Positions 34,473-45,511 of a DNA stretch of 64,000 nt are shown piece by piece. The translations under genes were made by a program, and so were the position numbers. The DNA comes from Henricia sp. BOLD:AAB3569. Taxonomy: Eukaryota; Echinodermata; Asteroidea; Spinulosida; Echinasteridae. The stretch covers positions 558,001-622,000 of the forward strand of contig JBBELK010000364.1 of the NCBI GenBank assembly GCA_037783545.1, read 5' to 3'. The notes beneath the pieces were generated by a model, which saw only the letters and a program-made list of their open reading frames with translations, was not told where the DNA came from and did no database searches. Positions within the stretch are counted from its first letter, which is position 1; each line of letters opens with the position of its first letter.

Positions 34473-34604
34473 CAGGCCTATGACATTCAACAAATATGAA
34501 ATAACTGACAGTTATTGTTAATAAGCAGCCTATCACAGGTTAAGAATTATAAATCTTATGTTACTTTGAAAAACCCCACTGAACAAAATTGAATGCAAAC
34601 TCAC

Positions 34605-34724
34605 AGCTTTGGCAAGTTGGTCCAGAGAAGCATGGCGGACACACGCAGTTGAAGTCAGCGGTATTAAAGCCAGTAGGAACACAGTTACCACCATTGCCAC
34701 ATGGGACGATGCTGCAAGGGTTCT
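34605..34724 (-). CDS. EGF-like exon with 7 cysteines
   Basis: A 120-bp phase 1-1 exon of 40 residues starting ENPCSIVPCGNGGNCVPTG. The last part reads FNCVCPPCFSGPTC. Seven cysteines are present: the six of EGF plus one after the C-x-C pair (PPC). The extra partner cysteine seen in the three following EGFs, in the loop between C3 and C4, is missing. Acceptor is TTGCAG and donor is T|GTGAGT. Confidence 0.9.
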
Positions 34725-34787
34725 CTGCAAATATAAATATGCCATACTTGAGAAATTTAGATCCATGTACATGTACACTCAACAAAC

Positions 34788-34833
34788 AAAAAAGGAAAAA
34801 AAAGAAAGAAAAAAAGAAAGAAAAAAAAAGAAG
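34788..34833. repeat. A/G purine tract
   Basis: About 46 bp of GAAAAAAAG-type sequence. On the gene strand it is a T/C tract about 64 bp upstream of the EGF acceptor at 34724, so it may act as a long polypyrimidine region. Confidence 0.75.
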
Positions 34834-35039
34834 CAACTTTCGATATTTTGCAAATTAACCAGCATGGAGCAACGAAATTTTACAACATTCATGTATAAAG
34901 CATTGTAAATTTCATCTGCACAAATTGTCTAGGCTTTTGACCTTGTTTGGGTCTCCTAGACATGTGTTATGTAACTTTTACGAATGTCTCATACAATTTC
35001 AAATTACAGGTCTATCTGCATTTTTTGGTTAAATATATA

Positions 35040-35587
35040 CTCTCCAACAAAAGAAACTGTGCATGGTAAAAATTGCTGTATTTTTTCAAGAAGGTGGAAA
35101 TTAAACACCAAATTCACAGACAATATTCTCTGACATTGTTAGAAAAAGGTTATGCACTCAAAACCTGCTCATGGCATAGTGCAGGACTTAGGCATGCCTG
35201 GGTGTTGATTTCACAATAGGGGTCCTACAGGTTGTTATGTAACAGAATTCCATAAAGTTCAGGTCTCGTTAGCAAGCCGTATAAAAGGACTACCCAAAAG
35301 TCAATATTCTCTTTCATGCGCGTGTCATTGGCTCCATGAGGCGAAGATGCACAGCAGTGATTAATGCACAAGGGGGACACACTCGATACTGACTTTGTGA
35401 CTTCAATATTGGCAAGTCAGTTTTCAGCAACCTCTGAGAACACGAAGAACACATTTTGTACATTTCAAGTTCGGTTAACCATTTGAAAGATTTCATGGAC
35501 TTTCATTAACAGTTTATTCCAGCGAGTTATCTGCCATGGCTGAAAAAATACAGCAATTTTTATAATGCAGTTTCTTTTGTTGGAGAG
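35040..35587. mobile_element. Foldback MITE, 548 bp, TA target
   Basis: CTCTCCAACAAAAGAAACTG and its inverted partner, arms about 50 bp, TA at both borders (35038-35039, 35588-35589). Confidence 0.8.
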
Positions 35588-35669
35588 TATATATGTAAAA
35601 AAAAAATACTTGCTCTTAACATTTGATTCTAATAGCTGTTCTTGTACAGCATAACTAGAAGATCATAGT

Positions 35670-35830
35670 GCCGTTACCATTATTACCGCTGCCGTAAGAG
35701 AATCATCAGAATCATCTCGCTTCATTAGATTGCTCCCCAATTATTGCATGGGTTGACAAGGCAACTCAAAGCACTTTGAATAACACAAAAACCAGTCTTT
35801 GAAATGCTGATTTCTTTCAGCAATAACTCT
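35670..35830 (-). mobile_element. SINE fragment related to 20775-21095
   Basis: Shares ATTATTACCGCTGCC, AATCATCAGAATCATCTCGC and GGGTTGACAAGGCAAC with the larger copy; the tRNA-like part is missing. Confidence 0.6.
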
Positions 35831-36414
35831 GGTTTAGCTACACTACCGGCACAAAAGCATTATATTCCCAAGCAGATAGTTAACCCCAAACCTTAGTTTT
35901 CAAACATAAATTGGCTAGAACAAACACACTTGAGTATTTTTCCTTCCGTTACATTTTTGGCCATCCCGGTTACGAGCGTTATATTGGAAATTTTTACACG
36001 GGTTTTTTAAAAAGGCATGTTGTCACACTATTTGTAACCCTTTTTGGGCCTAAGTTATCTCTTCAGAACAACTTAAAGTTTTTCTTTTATTTGAAGACCA
36101 GACAAAGGTATTTCCTCAAAAATATAGTCTGTGTTGCCAAAATGCCCCCTTTACTGTGGAAAGACCCTCATTTTAGTGTAGTCACGTAGTCCACATTTTA
36201 TTGAAGTTTTCTACATTTACATATGAAGATATTTATAGTGTTTTGAGCAAACTGAAGAGGAGAACCTCTCAACAGGAATTTGGGTTTCTTTTAGGTAATA
36301 CTTCAGGCACATACATGTATGTACATGTATGTCTGCAGCAAGGGGCTATATATCTTTAGTTCGTTCGCATGTGCGACAAAAGCACCTGAAGTCATCAATG
36401 CTCAAGAGACTAAC

Positions 36415-36732
36415 CAGGGGCGGATCCAGGAATTTTTCCAGGGGGGTTTCGGCCCGTCAGATTTTGTTATATATATATATACATATATATAAAGTATGCA
36501 ATCTATCACTTGTACATTGCTGAGTGATGCACTTACCTTATGATGGGGAAGACTTGTATATCGGGGAAAATAACCTCCTTGGATTTCTCTATGATGAACA
36601 TACTTTGACAAGATTTTCCATTTTTGTAAAAATTTATTTGTCAATTTATTTATTAATTTTATTAATTTTTTATTTTTTAAAGAGCAGGGGGTGGTTTTGA
36701 CCCCCAAACCCCCCCCCCTGGATCCGCGCCTG
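36415..36732. mobile_element. TIR MITE, 318 bp, CAGGGGCGGATCCAGG ends
   Basis: CAGGGGCGGATCCAGGAATT and inverted CCTGGATCCGCGCCTG; CTAAC occurs on both sides as a probable target duplication. Contains a TA-rich tract around 36471-36491. Confidence 0.8.
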
Positions 36733-37054
36733 CTAACCGTATAATGCAAACAGTACACAAGTTTCCTGATGACTTTTGAATTTTTTTTCTCAAGTTAAAA
36801 AGAAAAATGTAGCGAAATGTTTCTACCCTCGATGTGTTATACAGTTACTAAATATACGATACTGTTGGGAAATAAACCTCCGGTTTACTTAGAAAAATGG
36901 CCATTATGTTGAGTTCACCGAAAAGGCGATATTTTAGACAAAAAATTACCCTATTTTGCAACTGATCAAATAAACGACGACTTTTACTTAAGTCTAGATT
37001 CCACTGAAGTATAAATATTCATAAATTGGGGTGTTATATAAATATTCATAAAGT

Positions 37055-37330
37055 GGGGTGTTATGGCCAAGCGGTCTAGTGCATCGAAACTCAAGTTCCT
37101 GTGCCAGTACTAGAATGTGGGCCGTGACGGGTTGTGGTACTTGTGCTCTTGAGCAAGGCACTTAATCACACTTGTTCTGTCCTTCGGAAGGGATGTAAAG
37201 CCGTTGGTCCAGTGTGTTAGAGTTTCAGTAACGCACTTTAAAGATACCCAGAGCATTCTTTCGTGAAGAGCAAGAGGAGGGATTCCCCGGTGTCTCTGGC
37301 CATTTCTAATTCAACTTAGAAGTTGATAGT
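37055..37330 (+). mobile_element. tRNA-derived SINE
   Basis: The head TTATGGCCAAGCGGTCTAGT resembles a Leu/Ser-type tRNA A box region. The body has TTGAGCAAGGCACTTAATC and TCCTTCGGAAGGGATGTAAA then GCCGTTGGTCCAGTGTG, a conserved SINE body seen in many animals. Ends near ACTTAGAAGTTG. Confidence 0.7.
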
Positions 37331-37651
37331 TATTCGAATATCTATGTTAATTGATCTCATTCTTGTAATTGGCGGTCCATGAACCACAATGCGACAATGC
37401 CATTGGATTAAACAACTACCGTGTCCATACAATCACAAAATGCTACTTCAGGCGTGAAGGGAATTTAAATGCTACTACATACGCTAACAAAAACTGGACG
37501 GTGTGAATAAACATATGTGCCGGCTCCGACTGGTTTTATTGTTTTAATTTTGTTATTTATTATTACGTTTTTACTTGTAATTTTCCTCAGAAATGAAATT
37601 AATAAACAAATAAATAAGTAGGTGGGGGAGGGAAGGGGGGAAATAACTTAC

Positions 37652-37906
37652 GGACATTGATGTTAACTTGGAATGTGCACACTGATGCCAAGCCGGTGTT
37701 ATCTGTTATGCGGTAGTTGACCTCCGTGCTGGGGCTCGTAAACAAACTGCCTGATTGATGTGACTGCGAGTTAATTCTTGCTGAGCCTGAAGCATCGGTG
37801 TACTGTGGCTCAGCCCAGGTTACAGGTATCCCAGCGGGGGAAAACTCCAGTACGCGGTACAGGATGTTATCGGGGCACCGTGTGATGAATGGGGCTGTGT
37901 TGTCCA
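37652..37906 (-). CDS. HYR domain exon
   Basis: A 255-bp phase 1-1 exon of 85 residues. It starts DNTAPFITRCPDNILY, contains VTWAEPQYTDASGSA, and ends YRITDNTGLASVCTFQVNIN. Acceptor is TTGCAG and donor is C|GTAAGT. The donor codon context (NV|R) matches array exon A (SV|R). It is the last HYR before the nine EGF exons. Confidence 0.9.
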
Positions 37907-38189
37907 CTGCAAGTTGTATCAAACCAACAGAAAAACAGTTACCTCGCATGCTTTAGGACTACATGTATAGCAGGTTTACAAAAATCAAACAAGTGTGGCC
38001 TGTTATGGCGAAATGAGGAATGTCCCCAAAATGGCAATATCACACTCAATTCCTGAACTGCGACATATTATATATGGGGTGTTTAAAGATAACATAAAAT
38101 ATCTGCCAACCAGGATTTCAAAATTAATTAACTTCAACAAATCATATCCCTGCAGATTTTAAACCAGTGTACACCATACCTTTAGAGAA

Positions 38190-38980
38190 GTGGCAATTTT
38201 AAAAGTATTTTTCATCAGGGTCATTATTTTTTTTCAGATAATAGATATTAAAGTGACAAATGAGCCAAATGTTCTGCATGGGTGTTATGCATTGGACATT
38301 CTCTGGTTGACGCCAAAAGCATTACACATGGGACACATATGTACATCCCAAGATCTCAGGGAATTTCCACTCTGCGAAGCGACGATACAATACCCTGAGG
38401 AAATCCACGCAAATCTGCGAAGTAACACGGCTGTTGCGTCTAGCAAACACACGCTTGAGTCATTTTGATGTAATCAATTTGGTCATGTTATGCCGAAAAT
38501 AAACCATTTCTATACTTTCCAGAAATTCTATTGGGTTCTGTTCCTTACGACTGTCGCATTCCTACCAAAATTCCCGGCGAGGATCTTATTTACTCTGCAG
38601 CTTTTCAAATTAATAACAGGGATGCATGCTGACGAATTGAATAGAACGGATTCCACAGTATGCTTTAAATAGCAGTCAATCGCCGACGCGGACAACGTCC
38701 AGCATTACCGAGTACATGTACATGTACACACTGCATGCGTGTTACATTTGAATGCCTGCAATGCACTGCCAAGTTTCCTGATTGGTCCAGAGGAGGCGAC
38801 AATATTTCTGTCGCTTGTTCACCAGCGAAATAGGGCCGGTTTCAAACGGGATGGTACATATATATTGCCAGAATGAAATTTGTACATGTACCTAAACTTG
38901 ACAATGCCTAACACACAATACATTTCATAAAAACAGGTGAAATTACTAACAGTTATTGCTAAACAGCATGAATATGAAAT
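38190..38980. repeat. Intron segment shared with the B-A intron of the 4.65-kb unit
   Basis: TTCAGATAATAGATATTAAAG, TTGACGCCAAAAGCATTAC and ACACATGGGACACA match 51260-51360; the block around 38920-38970 matches 51420-51480. Both lie between two HYR exons in the same order. No coding potential seen. Confidence 0.65.
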
Positions 38981-39124
38981 TTCATTTTATTTTATTTTGA
39001 AATTGATTTGGGTTTCACAACAGTCACTGCGTCAAAGATTCAACGCCATGTGCTTATTTTTGCAAACGGGTTCAATAAAGATAATCAAAAGGATGACTAT
39101 GCATTCAGAATGACCGCACTTTGG

Positions 39125-39390
39125 CCCAAACTGGCTGAGGCGGTCGGGTTGGCATAGTGGTTCTAACCCTTCGTTTATCCTTTGACGAACCGAGTTCGAT
39201 TCCCCGAGTGTGTATACATGTAATGTACCGGTACATGTATTTGAATTGCATTATGAAGTCCCTACTTGACTGCACATGTTTTTCCCCAGGAAAAATTTCC
39301 CTGGCCGTTTTCCTCTTACTTCTAAAACTACATGTACATGTACATCTCCTCATATCTTGCATTAATAATAAAGTACAGTTAAAGTTAATA
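39125..39390 (+). mobile_element. tRNA-derived SINE
   Basis: GTTGGCATAGTGGTTCTAAC and CCGAGTTCGATTCCCCGAG give A- and B-box-like motifs; the body CCTGGCCGTTTTCCTCTTAC matches 20252-20490 weakly. Confidence 0.65.
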
Positions 39391-39645
39391 CCATAGAGTG
39401 TATGGCATAGGCAGCCTTTGTTGCCGAAGATGCTATCAAATTAACACCACCACCAAACCGTCAGGTTGGTGGTGGACAAAAAGCCATAACTTATAAAATA
39501 AAGGTTTTATAGTATCGTGTGTTTCCGATACTGTGCAGTAGAAAGCTTAATCAGATTGCATCCAAACTGGTGTAATCTTTTAGTCTTTTTCACAGACTTC
39601 GAAAAAAAAAAAAATGATTTGGCTGTTAGCCACTGTTGAACTCAC

Positions 39646-39906
39646 TAGAATTAATGGTTACAGTGAAAGAGCATGTGGCGAAGTTGCCAGTGACATCGGT
39701 AGCTCTGTATGTTACGGTCTGGGCTGGTCCAACAGGAAAGAAGGCGCCTGGAGGACTATCAGTCAGGCGTTCAATAGTAACAGCGCCTCCAGAGGAATCC
39801 GTTGCAGTGGCTACTTGCCAAGACACTGTAATACCGCTGCTTGTACCCAGTTCCACGGTTTGGGTCATGTCAGAGGGGCATGCTATTACTGGGTCGGTTC
39901 TGTCAA
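39646..39906 (-). CDS. HYR domain exon
   Basis: A 261-bp phase 1-1 exon of 87 residues. It starts DRTDPVIACPSDMTQTVEL, contains VSWQVATATDSSGGAVT, and ends TYRATDVTGNFATCSF then TVTINSS. Acceptor is TTTTAG and donor is A|GTGAGT. The C terminus is closest to array exon B, and the downstream intron shares sequence with the intron downstream of B. Confidence 0.9.
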
Positions 39907-39954
39907 CTAAAAACACAAAATTCACGGAAACAATCAGGCACTTGTATTGTAAGA

Positions 39955-40330
39955 TTAAAGACCAATTACTTGATTGGAAAACTTTTAAAAACAGCAAAAC
40001 ATAAATAAAGAGTAATGTTGATGCACTGTCTTGTAGAAATTTCAGCCACATAGATGCAGCAATATTTCAGAAAACCTAAAAAATAAATCCATGTACACTG
40101 TATGGTTTTTGTTTTGAATGAAAGGTAAAAAAACACATTGTTCTTTAAAAGCACATTGAGTTGGCAATTTCTTTCACCAAGGTACTTTTTACAGGAAAAT
40201 TATGTGGTGTTTTTTACCATTGCTCTCAACACTTTTAGTCAGGTTTTTCTTGTAAACTCGTTAAGTAACATTTGTGGGCTTTAATAGCAGTAATTAGCCT
40301 TTTAGAAGTATGGCGGAACAAAAGGAGAGG
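39955..40330. repeat. Intron segment shared with 4850-5165 and the EGF array
   Basis: Partner of 4850-5165. Its last part (TTTTAGAAGTATGGCGGAAC) also matches the 905-bp segment of the 1.6-kb EGF unit, linking introns of the HYR and EGF regions. Confidence 0.65.
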
Positions 40331-41351
40331 GTGCAATTTCATTTGGGTATGAATTTTTGTATCAATTGTATTTCTTTCCAAAAACTTGATTTACATGTTG
40401 TAATTATATTACATAGACAGAATTATCAATAAAATAAATAAGTGTAAAGTGAAAAACTTAGTTATTTTGCATTTTAGTCGATTTTATACCCACTGCAAAG
40501 TGCGCCCTCCTATTGTGTCCGCCATACTTCAAAAAGGCTATTACCCTGACAAGTTTCTTTTAGTGAAACAGAGATTCTTGTCAACTGTATTATGCATTAT
40601 GAACATACAATATTTTTCATTCATTACTACATGTACACAGGCCGTTTTGTGTTCTTCTCAGGATGACATGACAACCCCGCTTGTAAACAAACCAAGTGAC
40701 CTTGATCATTTCATAATTCTAGGTAAGAAGAGTCGAACTGAATTGCGTTTTAAACAAAATAAATGTAGCTTTTTGGTGGAAAATACAATGTGTTCGCATT
40801 TTAGAAACATATACCTCCATGATAAACAGGAAAACTAAAAAAATGTAGATGGGGGACCACGGGGCGGGATTAGGGTTAAACACACAAATGAAGGCCACAG
40901 TTGCAGTTAATTTGTAGCTTGATGGAGACCTATGGAGTTATCAGAACTTAACGGCTCATGAATATTACTCTAAACAGGCTTATTCCAGACCAGCTTGTAG
41001 CAATGGGCTATTGTAAGCTCACTAGTACCGTATAATAGACCTTTATCACGGTGAAGGTAACCAAAGCGAGATGCACTGATCGTACCTGACATGTACTAGG
41101 GGGAACAAGACAAAGATGGAAACACCGTGACAATAAAAGCATCAAATTCATCACTAACATCCAAAGAAAGTCAGGTGAAAACATTATACATGCATGACAC
41201 ACCAAAGCCTGTTTAGTACTTCCAACCAATGTCTCAGCTCAGTGTGTCAGAGGTTTTGCAACTGAATACAATTTCTTTGATTCCAAGTTAAGCTAGAGGT
41301 AAAATAGCCTAATTACTGCAATAGGTTTAAATGCAGAAAATACATTCTCAC
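40331..41351. other. Intron, nothing firm
   Basis: A 129-codon plus-strand frame (40449-40838) has no recognisable domain or splice context. TATCACGGTG at 41045 and CACCGTGACA at 41126 are inverted over 10 bp. Confidence 0.5.
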
Positions 41352-41612
41352 CTGTACTTATGACAATACAGAAATCGCAAAAGGCGACATTGTTGCTGGG
41401 GTCTGACAGTTGATACCGGACGTTGTGTGTTCCCACCGTAAGAGGCGTGTCTGAAATAGGACCACTGACTCTAATAACAGTTACGTCTTGGTTCGAGTTG
41501 TCAACTCCAGTTGGCGTTATGTATGTCACTCTTGTTGAATCGCCAGAGCCAAGTTCCACAGTGGCCACAAGGTTGGATGGGCAGAACGTGATGATTGGTG
41601 GTTGATTATCCG
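41352..41612 (-). CDS. HYR domain exon with an extra cysteine
   Basis: A 261-bp phase 1-1 exon of 87 residues. It starts DNQPPIITFCPSNLVATVEL and ends VRYQLSDPSNNVAFCDFCIV. The C-terminal strand has two cysteines (FCDFC) where HYR modules normally have one, leaving an odd count of three. Acceptor is TTTCAG and donor is G|GTGAGA. Confidence 0.9.
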
Positions 41613-42399
41613 CTGAAATCAACATCCATAAAGAATATTTTGTTTTTGTCTATGGGATGAGCTTCTTTTTAATTGTTTTTATTACTAAAACCGATTTTTT
41701 CCAATTCTGCTTAAAGGAACGTGTTCAGATTTTTCCAGAAAATTTATTTCGTTTTAACCTAACAATCATGTAAAGTACATGATCCCCAAAATACCATCAA
41801 TGGGAAGAAACAGGAAGTTTACAATCCCCAATTTGGATGTGGAAGCAAAAAGGTTGGTGTAATCACTGCACTGCTTTAAGTAACTGAATAAATTAGTTTA
41901 CTGTTTTGTTTTTTTACGATATACCCAGAAATATATGGATTGAGAGCGCAGAATTTCAGAATTGTAACGAAAAAATATATACATGTAACACATGACATGG
42001 TATCGAAGTCTCAACACCCATAGACAAAATATGAGGCTCAAAAAATGTGATATGGTCACATTCCTTTAAATGAATTCGCAGGCATGTAGTATGCAGCTCC
42101 ATGTAGGGAATGCAGTGCTTTTGGAATATCGGGGCGCATAACGCAAAGTGCGATATAAGAATCGGAATGGGTACAAAGTACAATGTTACACTGTTGTTGC
42201 CAATCAGAAACACGGATTCAAGTTTGCGTGAAGATAATGTTTATTGTATTATAATCTTACTTGCATTATAGTCCCATTTTGTTAATTATTCAATTTGCTT
42301 CCCCAGACTTTGTATAAATTGAATTTATTGAATTTTCATCACATTTATACGTCATCTTGTAATTGGCGACTCGACATCTGTTTAATGTAATTGGTTAAA
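41613..42399. other. Intron, nothing recognised
   Basis: No repeats with defined ends and no coding signal. Confidence 0.5.
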
Positions 42400-42882
42400 A
42401 AGTAAACTCGGAAACTGAAGTTTGACTGACAGATTCCAGTGTTGTACCGTAGGACTCGGAGTCACATTTTTCGTGACTTGGACTTGACTTGAGTCACATT
42501 GGAAAATGACTCGGACTAGACTATGATGACTTGGACTGGAAAATGGTGATTCGTGACTCCAGTCACATATTTCAAAAAATGAAAAAAAGATATATAATCG
42601 TGTGTTTAATACAGGATTTTTAGGGAAAAATCACAGTACGACCCATCAAATATGTAACCTGCCCCCACCAGGCCAGCATGGAGCACAAGAGAACCTCATC
42701 ATTTCACATATTGTGCATTCAAAACTTGAGACTCGGACTCGATACTGGTGACTCGGCCACAACACTGACAATTTCTCTCTTGTTACCAAATCATTCACCT
42801 TGAATTGGTATCATTGGAAAGCCCCGTTATTCCTCTTTACAATGGTGTATTTGTTATGATTAAGCAATTCGGGGATGTAAAT
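42400..42882. mobile_element. Fragment of the 500-bp foldback, split by an insertion
   Basis: Bases 42400-42436 and 42768-42882 match consecutive parts of the left arm of 27126-27628 (AGTTTGACTGAC, then TTTCTCTCTTGTTAC and GGAAAGCCCCGTTATTCC). The intervening 331 bp are a separate element. Confidence 0.75.
42437..42767. mobile_element. hAT-like MITE, 331 bp, nested
   Basis: Ends CAGTGTTGTACCG and CGGCCACAACACTG, the CAGnG type of hAT termini. Flanked by ACAGATTC (42429-42436) and ACAATTTC (42768-42775), an 8-bp target duplication with two mismatches. Confidence 0.75.
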
Positions 42883-42964
42883 ACCCATCTTGGAGTACCT
42901 AATACATGTAGCCGAGTTTTAAAAAAGCAAAAAGCTTGGTCAGCAAAAACCATCTTGCACTAAC

Positions 42965-43225
42965 CTTGCAGAGTCACCACAACAGAGAAAATACACAAAC
43001 TCTGCTGGTTACTGCCATCAGTGGCGGTATATGTGATCTGATAGTTGCCCACGGTATACCTTTCCCCAGATTGCCTACTGCCAGCTTGCAGCATAACAAC
43101 AGGTGGTTGACCGGAGTTATCTGTGGCAGATGGGACTGGCCACGTAACAACCACGTCAACAGAACCTATAGGGATCACTTCTGAGTAGCCAGCTGGGCAA
43201 TCAAACACTGGTGGAATGTTATCAG
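42965..43225 (-). CDS. HYR domain exon
   Basis: A 261-bp phase 1-1 exon of 87 residues. It starts DNIPPVFDCPAGYSEV and contains VTWPVPSATDNSGQPP, then ITYTATDGSNQQSLCIF. Acceptor is TTTTAG and donor is G|GTTAGT. All HYR landmarks and both cysteines are present. Confidence 0.9.
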
Positions 43226-43438
43226 CTAAAATTTAAACAAAAACAAAAAACACCATAAGAATGGTTGACCACGGCATTATGATCATATCATTTGGACCGA
43301 TGCAATAATTCTTTACTTCAAATAATGATAGTGTTGCCGACATACATGTATGTATTTACTATGCAAATTGCTCATGGAGCTGATAATATTTGTGACCTAC
43401 TCTGCGAAAAAGGCCAGTAAGTCATGTACATGTAGGCC

Positions 43439-43668
43439 AGGGACCAATTTCGTAAAGCTGTTTAACAAAAAAAAATTGTTTGCTTTATAAAAATGGGTTA
43501 ATAGTCAAAATTGTATGTCAACTTGTGTTTCTAGCAAGAATAGCAGAACACCAGTTAATTGTACTATATATATACATCACATAAGATTTTGCTGAAAACC
43601 CATTTTAATGAAGTAAACTTTTTTATTAAGCATTTCTTTTCGCTAAACAGTTTTCTGAAATTGGCCCT
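43439..43668. mobile_element. TIR MITE, 230 bp
   Basis: AGGGACCAATTTCGTAAAGC at the left and TTTCTGAAATTGGCCCT at the right. Loosely related to 24330-24600 (shared CCAATTTC ends and TAAACAG words). Confidence 0.65.
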
Positions 43669-43960
43669 AGGTCTAGTTTTGATGACCATAAGAATAAAAC
43701 TACGGCATGTCCACGCTCATTAAAATACAAAGACACAATGGAAATTCTTGGCAGTGTCTGGGTACCGTTAGGTACTTTCATTGTGGTTTTTACTCCTTTA
43801 ATGAGCCTAGATCTGCTGCAGATTTCTTCTGATAATATACGTCGAGTAAGGGCAAAAACAAACCCTAATTAACATTCATTCTCGCTGACGCAAGCTAAAC
43901 CAATTACTGAATAATTGCAATCTCCGTTGCTAACTGAATCAAACCGGCCATTCAACACCG

Positions 43961-44127
43961 GCTAGCTCGGTGGTCAAGTGGTTAAGACGTCTGCCTTGTT
44001 TGCAGGAGGTCGTGGGTTCGAATCTCACCCGAGCACGCTATGAAGTTGTTCATAGTGTCTCGGGAAAGCACTGAGTATACAGTGTTAATATACGTCGGGT
44101 AAAGGCAAAAACAAACCCTAATTAACA
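43961..44127 (+). mobile_element. tRNA-derived SINE
   Basis: A tRNA-like head with A-box-like TAGCTCGGTGGTCAAGTGG and B-box GGGTTCGAATCTC, closing GAGC against an opening GCTC. The body is CGGGAAAGCACTGAGTATAC and the tail is GGCAAAAACAAACCCTAATT. The tail also occurs alone at 43833-43875. Not scored as a tRNA gene because of the fused body and mismatched stems. Confidence 0.75.
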
Positions 44128-44760
44128 GATTTTTTCCCACAAATTCTTCCTAGATGTGTTTCAATGTTATGGCCTTTTGGTTATTTTTTAGAGCCAAATT
44201 CTGCGAGGAATGTTGAGGTTTTGCATACAACTGCAACATCCGAGCCAGTGAAACATGGAAAAAACAAAAAAAACCTGATGAAATAGACGAATCCCAAATT
44301 AACCAATTTGAGACCGATCTGCGTACTTGCGAAGCTTAATATGAAGAGCCTCTATATCAAACTCGAAAGTGAACTAATGTACGCATGTGAATGCACAATC
44401 AGTCCTACATATCACGCAGAACAGCACACAAACACACTCAGTCACTGTACAATACTGTACTTGTAGCGCATGCATACTGCCAACTTAACACGAAGAGCCT
44501 CGGCTATGATGCAGAAGTGCATAAAACGGGCTTAAATGCGAAATTCATCTATGCATGACGTATTTTTGTATTGTTTCCAAAATTCATTTTGCTAAACAGT
44601 TTTCTTGCTCATTATTCACGCTGTGCTGAGATGTTCTGGTTGGTTTAATTAATGACATGAGACTTGACATAAAGTTGCTATTAAAGATTAAGGACTTGAA
44701 ACAAAACTCAACATAGGGGACTTGCAGACAACCTTACATTCAATACACACTTATTCATAC
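44128..44760. other. Intron, nothing firm
   Basis: ACACGAAGAGCCTC near 44488 repeats TATGAAGAGCCTC near 44340, suggesting a small local duplication. No coding signal. Confidence 0.45.
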
Positions 44761-45024
44761 CTGCTCGATTAATCCGTACATTGAATGTACAAACTGCAAC
44801 ATTGCCTGATGGATCTTCTGCATTGTATGTTATTTCTGTATTGGAGCCGACCAGAAAGGTTGATCCTGAAGCTGGTCCAAATGGTCGGCTGATGATGACA
44901 TTGCCTTGGGAGTTATCATTTGCTTGGGGTTCAACCCAGGTAACTTGTACTTGGTTATCAGGGAAGTTCACAGTGCGCTCGATGTCAGAAAGACATGGTG
45001 TGAACACAGGCTGTACTTGATCCA
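44761..45024 (-). CDS. HYR domain exon
   Basis: A 264-bp phase 1-1 exon of 88 residues. It starts DQVQPVFTPCLSDIERT and contains VTWVEPQANDNSQG and ITYNAEDPSGNVAVCTF. The usual Cys-Pro at the start of the domain is reversed to Pro-Cys here. Acceptor is TTGCAG and donor is G|GTATGA. It is the single-copy exon most like B of the array (both start D-Q, both have DNSQ). Confidence 0.9.
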
Positions 45025-45511
45025 CTGCAAAAAGGTAATTTTAAAAGCATATAAACATATAGGCTCTTTTTGCTGTAAAGGACTACATGTAGTTAAAAGT
45101 CACAGCTGCAAATAAATGCATAGGCAACATAAATATGCAGTTGGTTCGTCCACCAAAATAATACTATAGGTTTCCAAGACAATTCTGGAAAATTAGCCTT
45201 TAAATTTGTGAAACAAATACAATTTTAAGCTGATTTGGAGTTCATGTAATTCCCGATTTTATTTTCGCAATAACTAGCATTCAGTTTCATTTTGCGTCAT
45301 TTAAATAAATGAATGTGCTAATATTTCTTGCAAAGGATTACAAATATGTGATTAGGCTTTTGGTTTCATGCATACGTTGCAAGTTAATATGAATGTAAAG
45401 CAATCAAATTTGCAGAAAATCAACTTTTTATGGCGACACGCGTGAGTAAATTGAACATTCCTCTTTATTTGTTATGAAATAAATTAACATATTCTGCATT
45501 CAATTTAAATA

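Noticed and set aside
43961-44034. Possible tRNA gene
   Set aside because: A and B boxes and partial stems are present but the stems are mismatched and a SINE body and tail follow; scored as a SINE.
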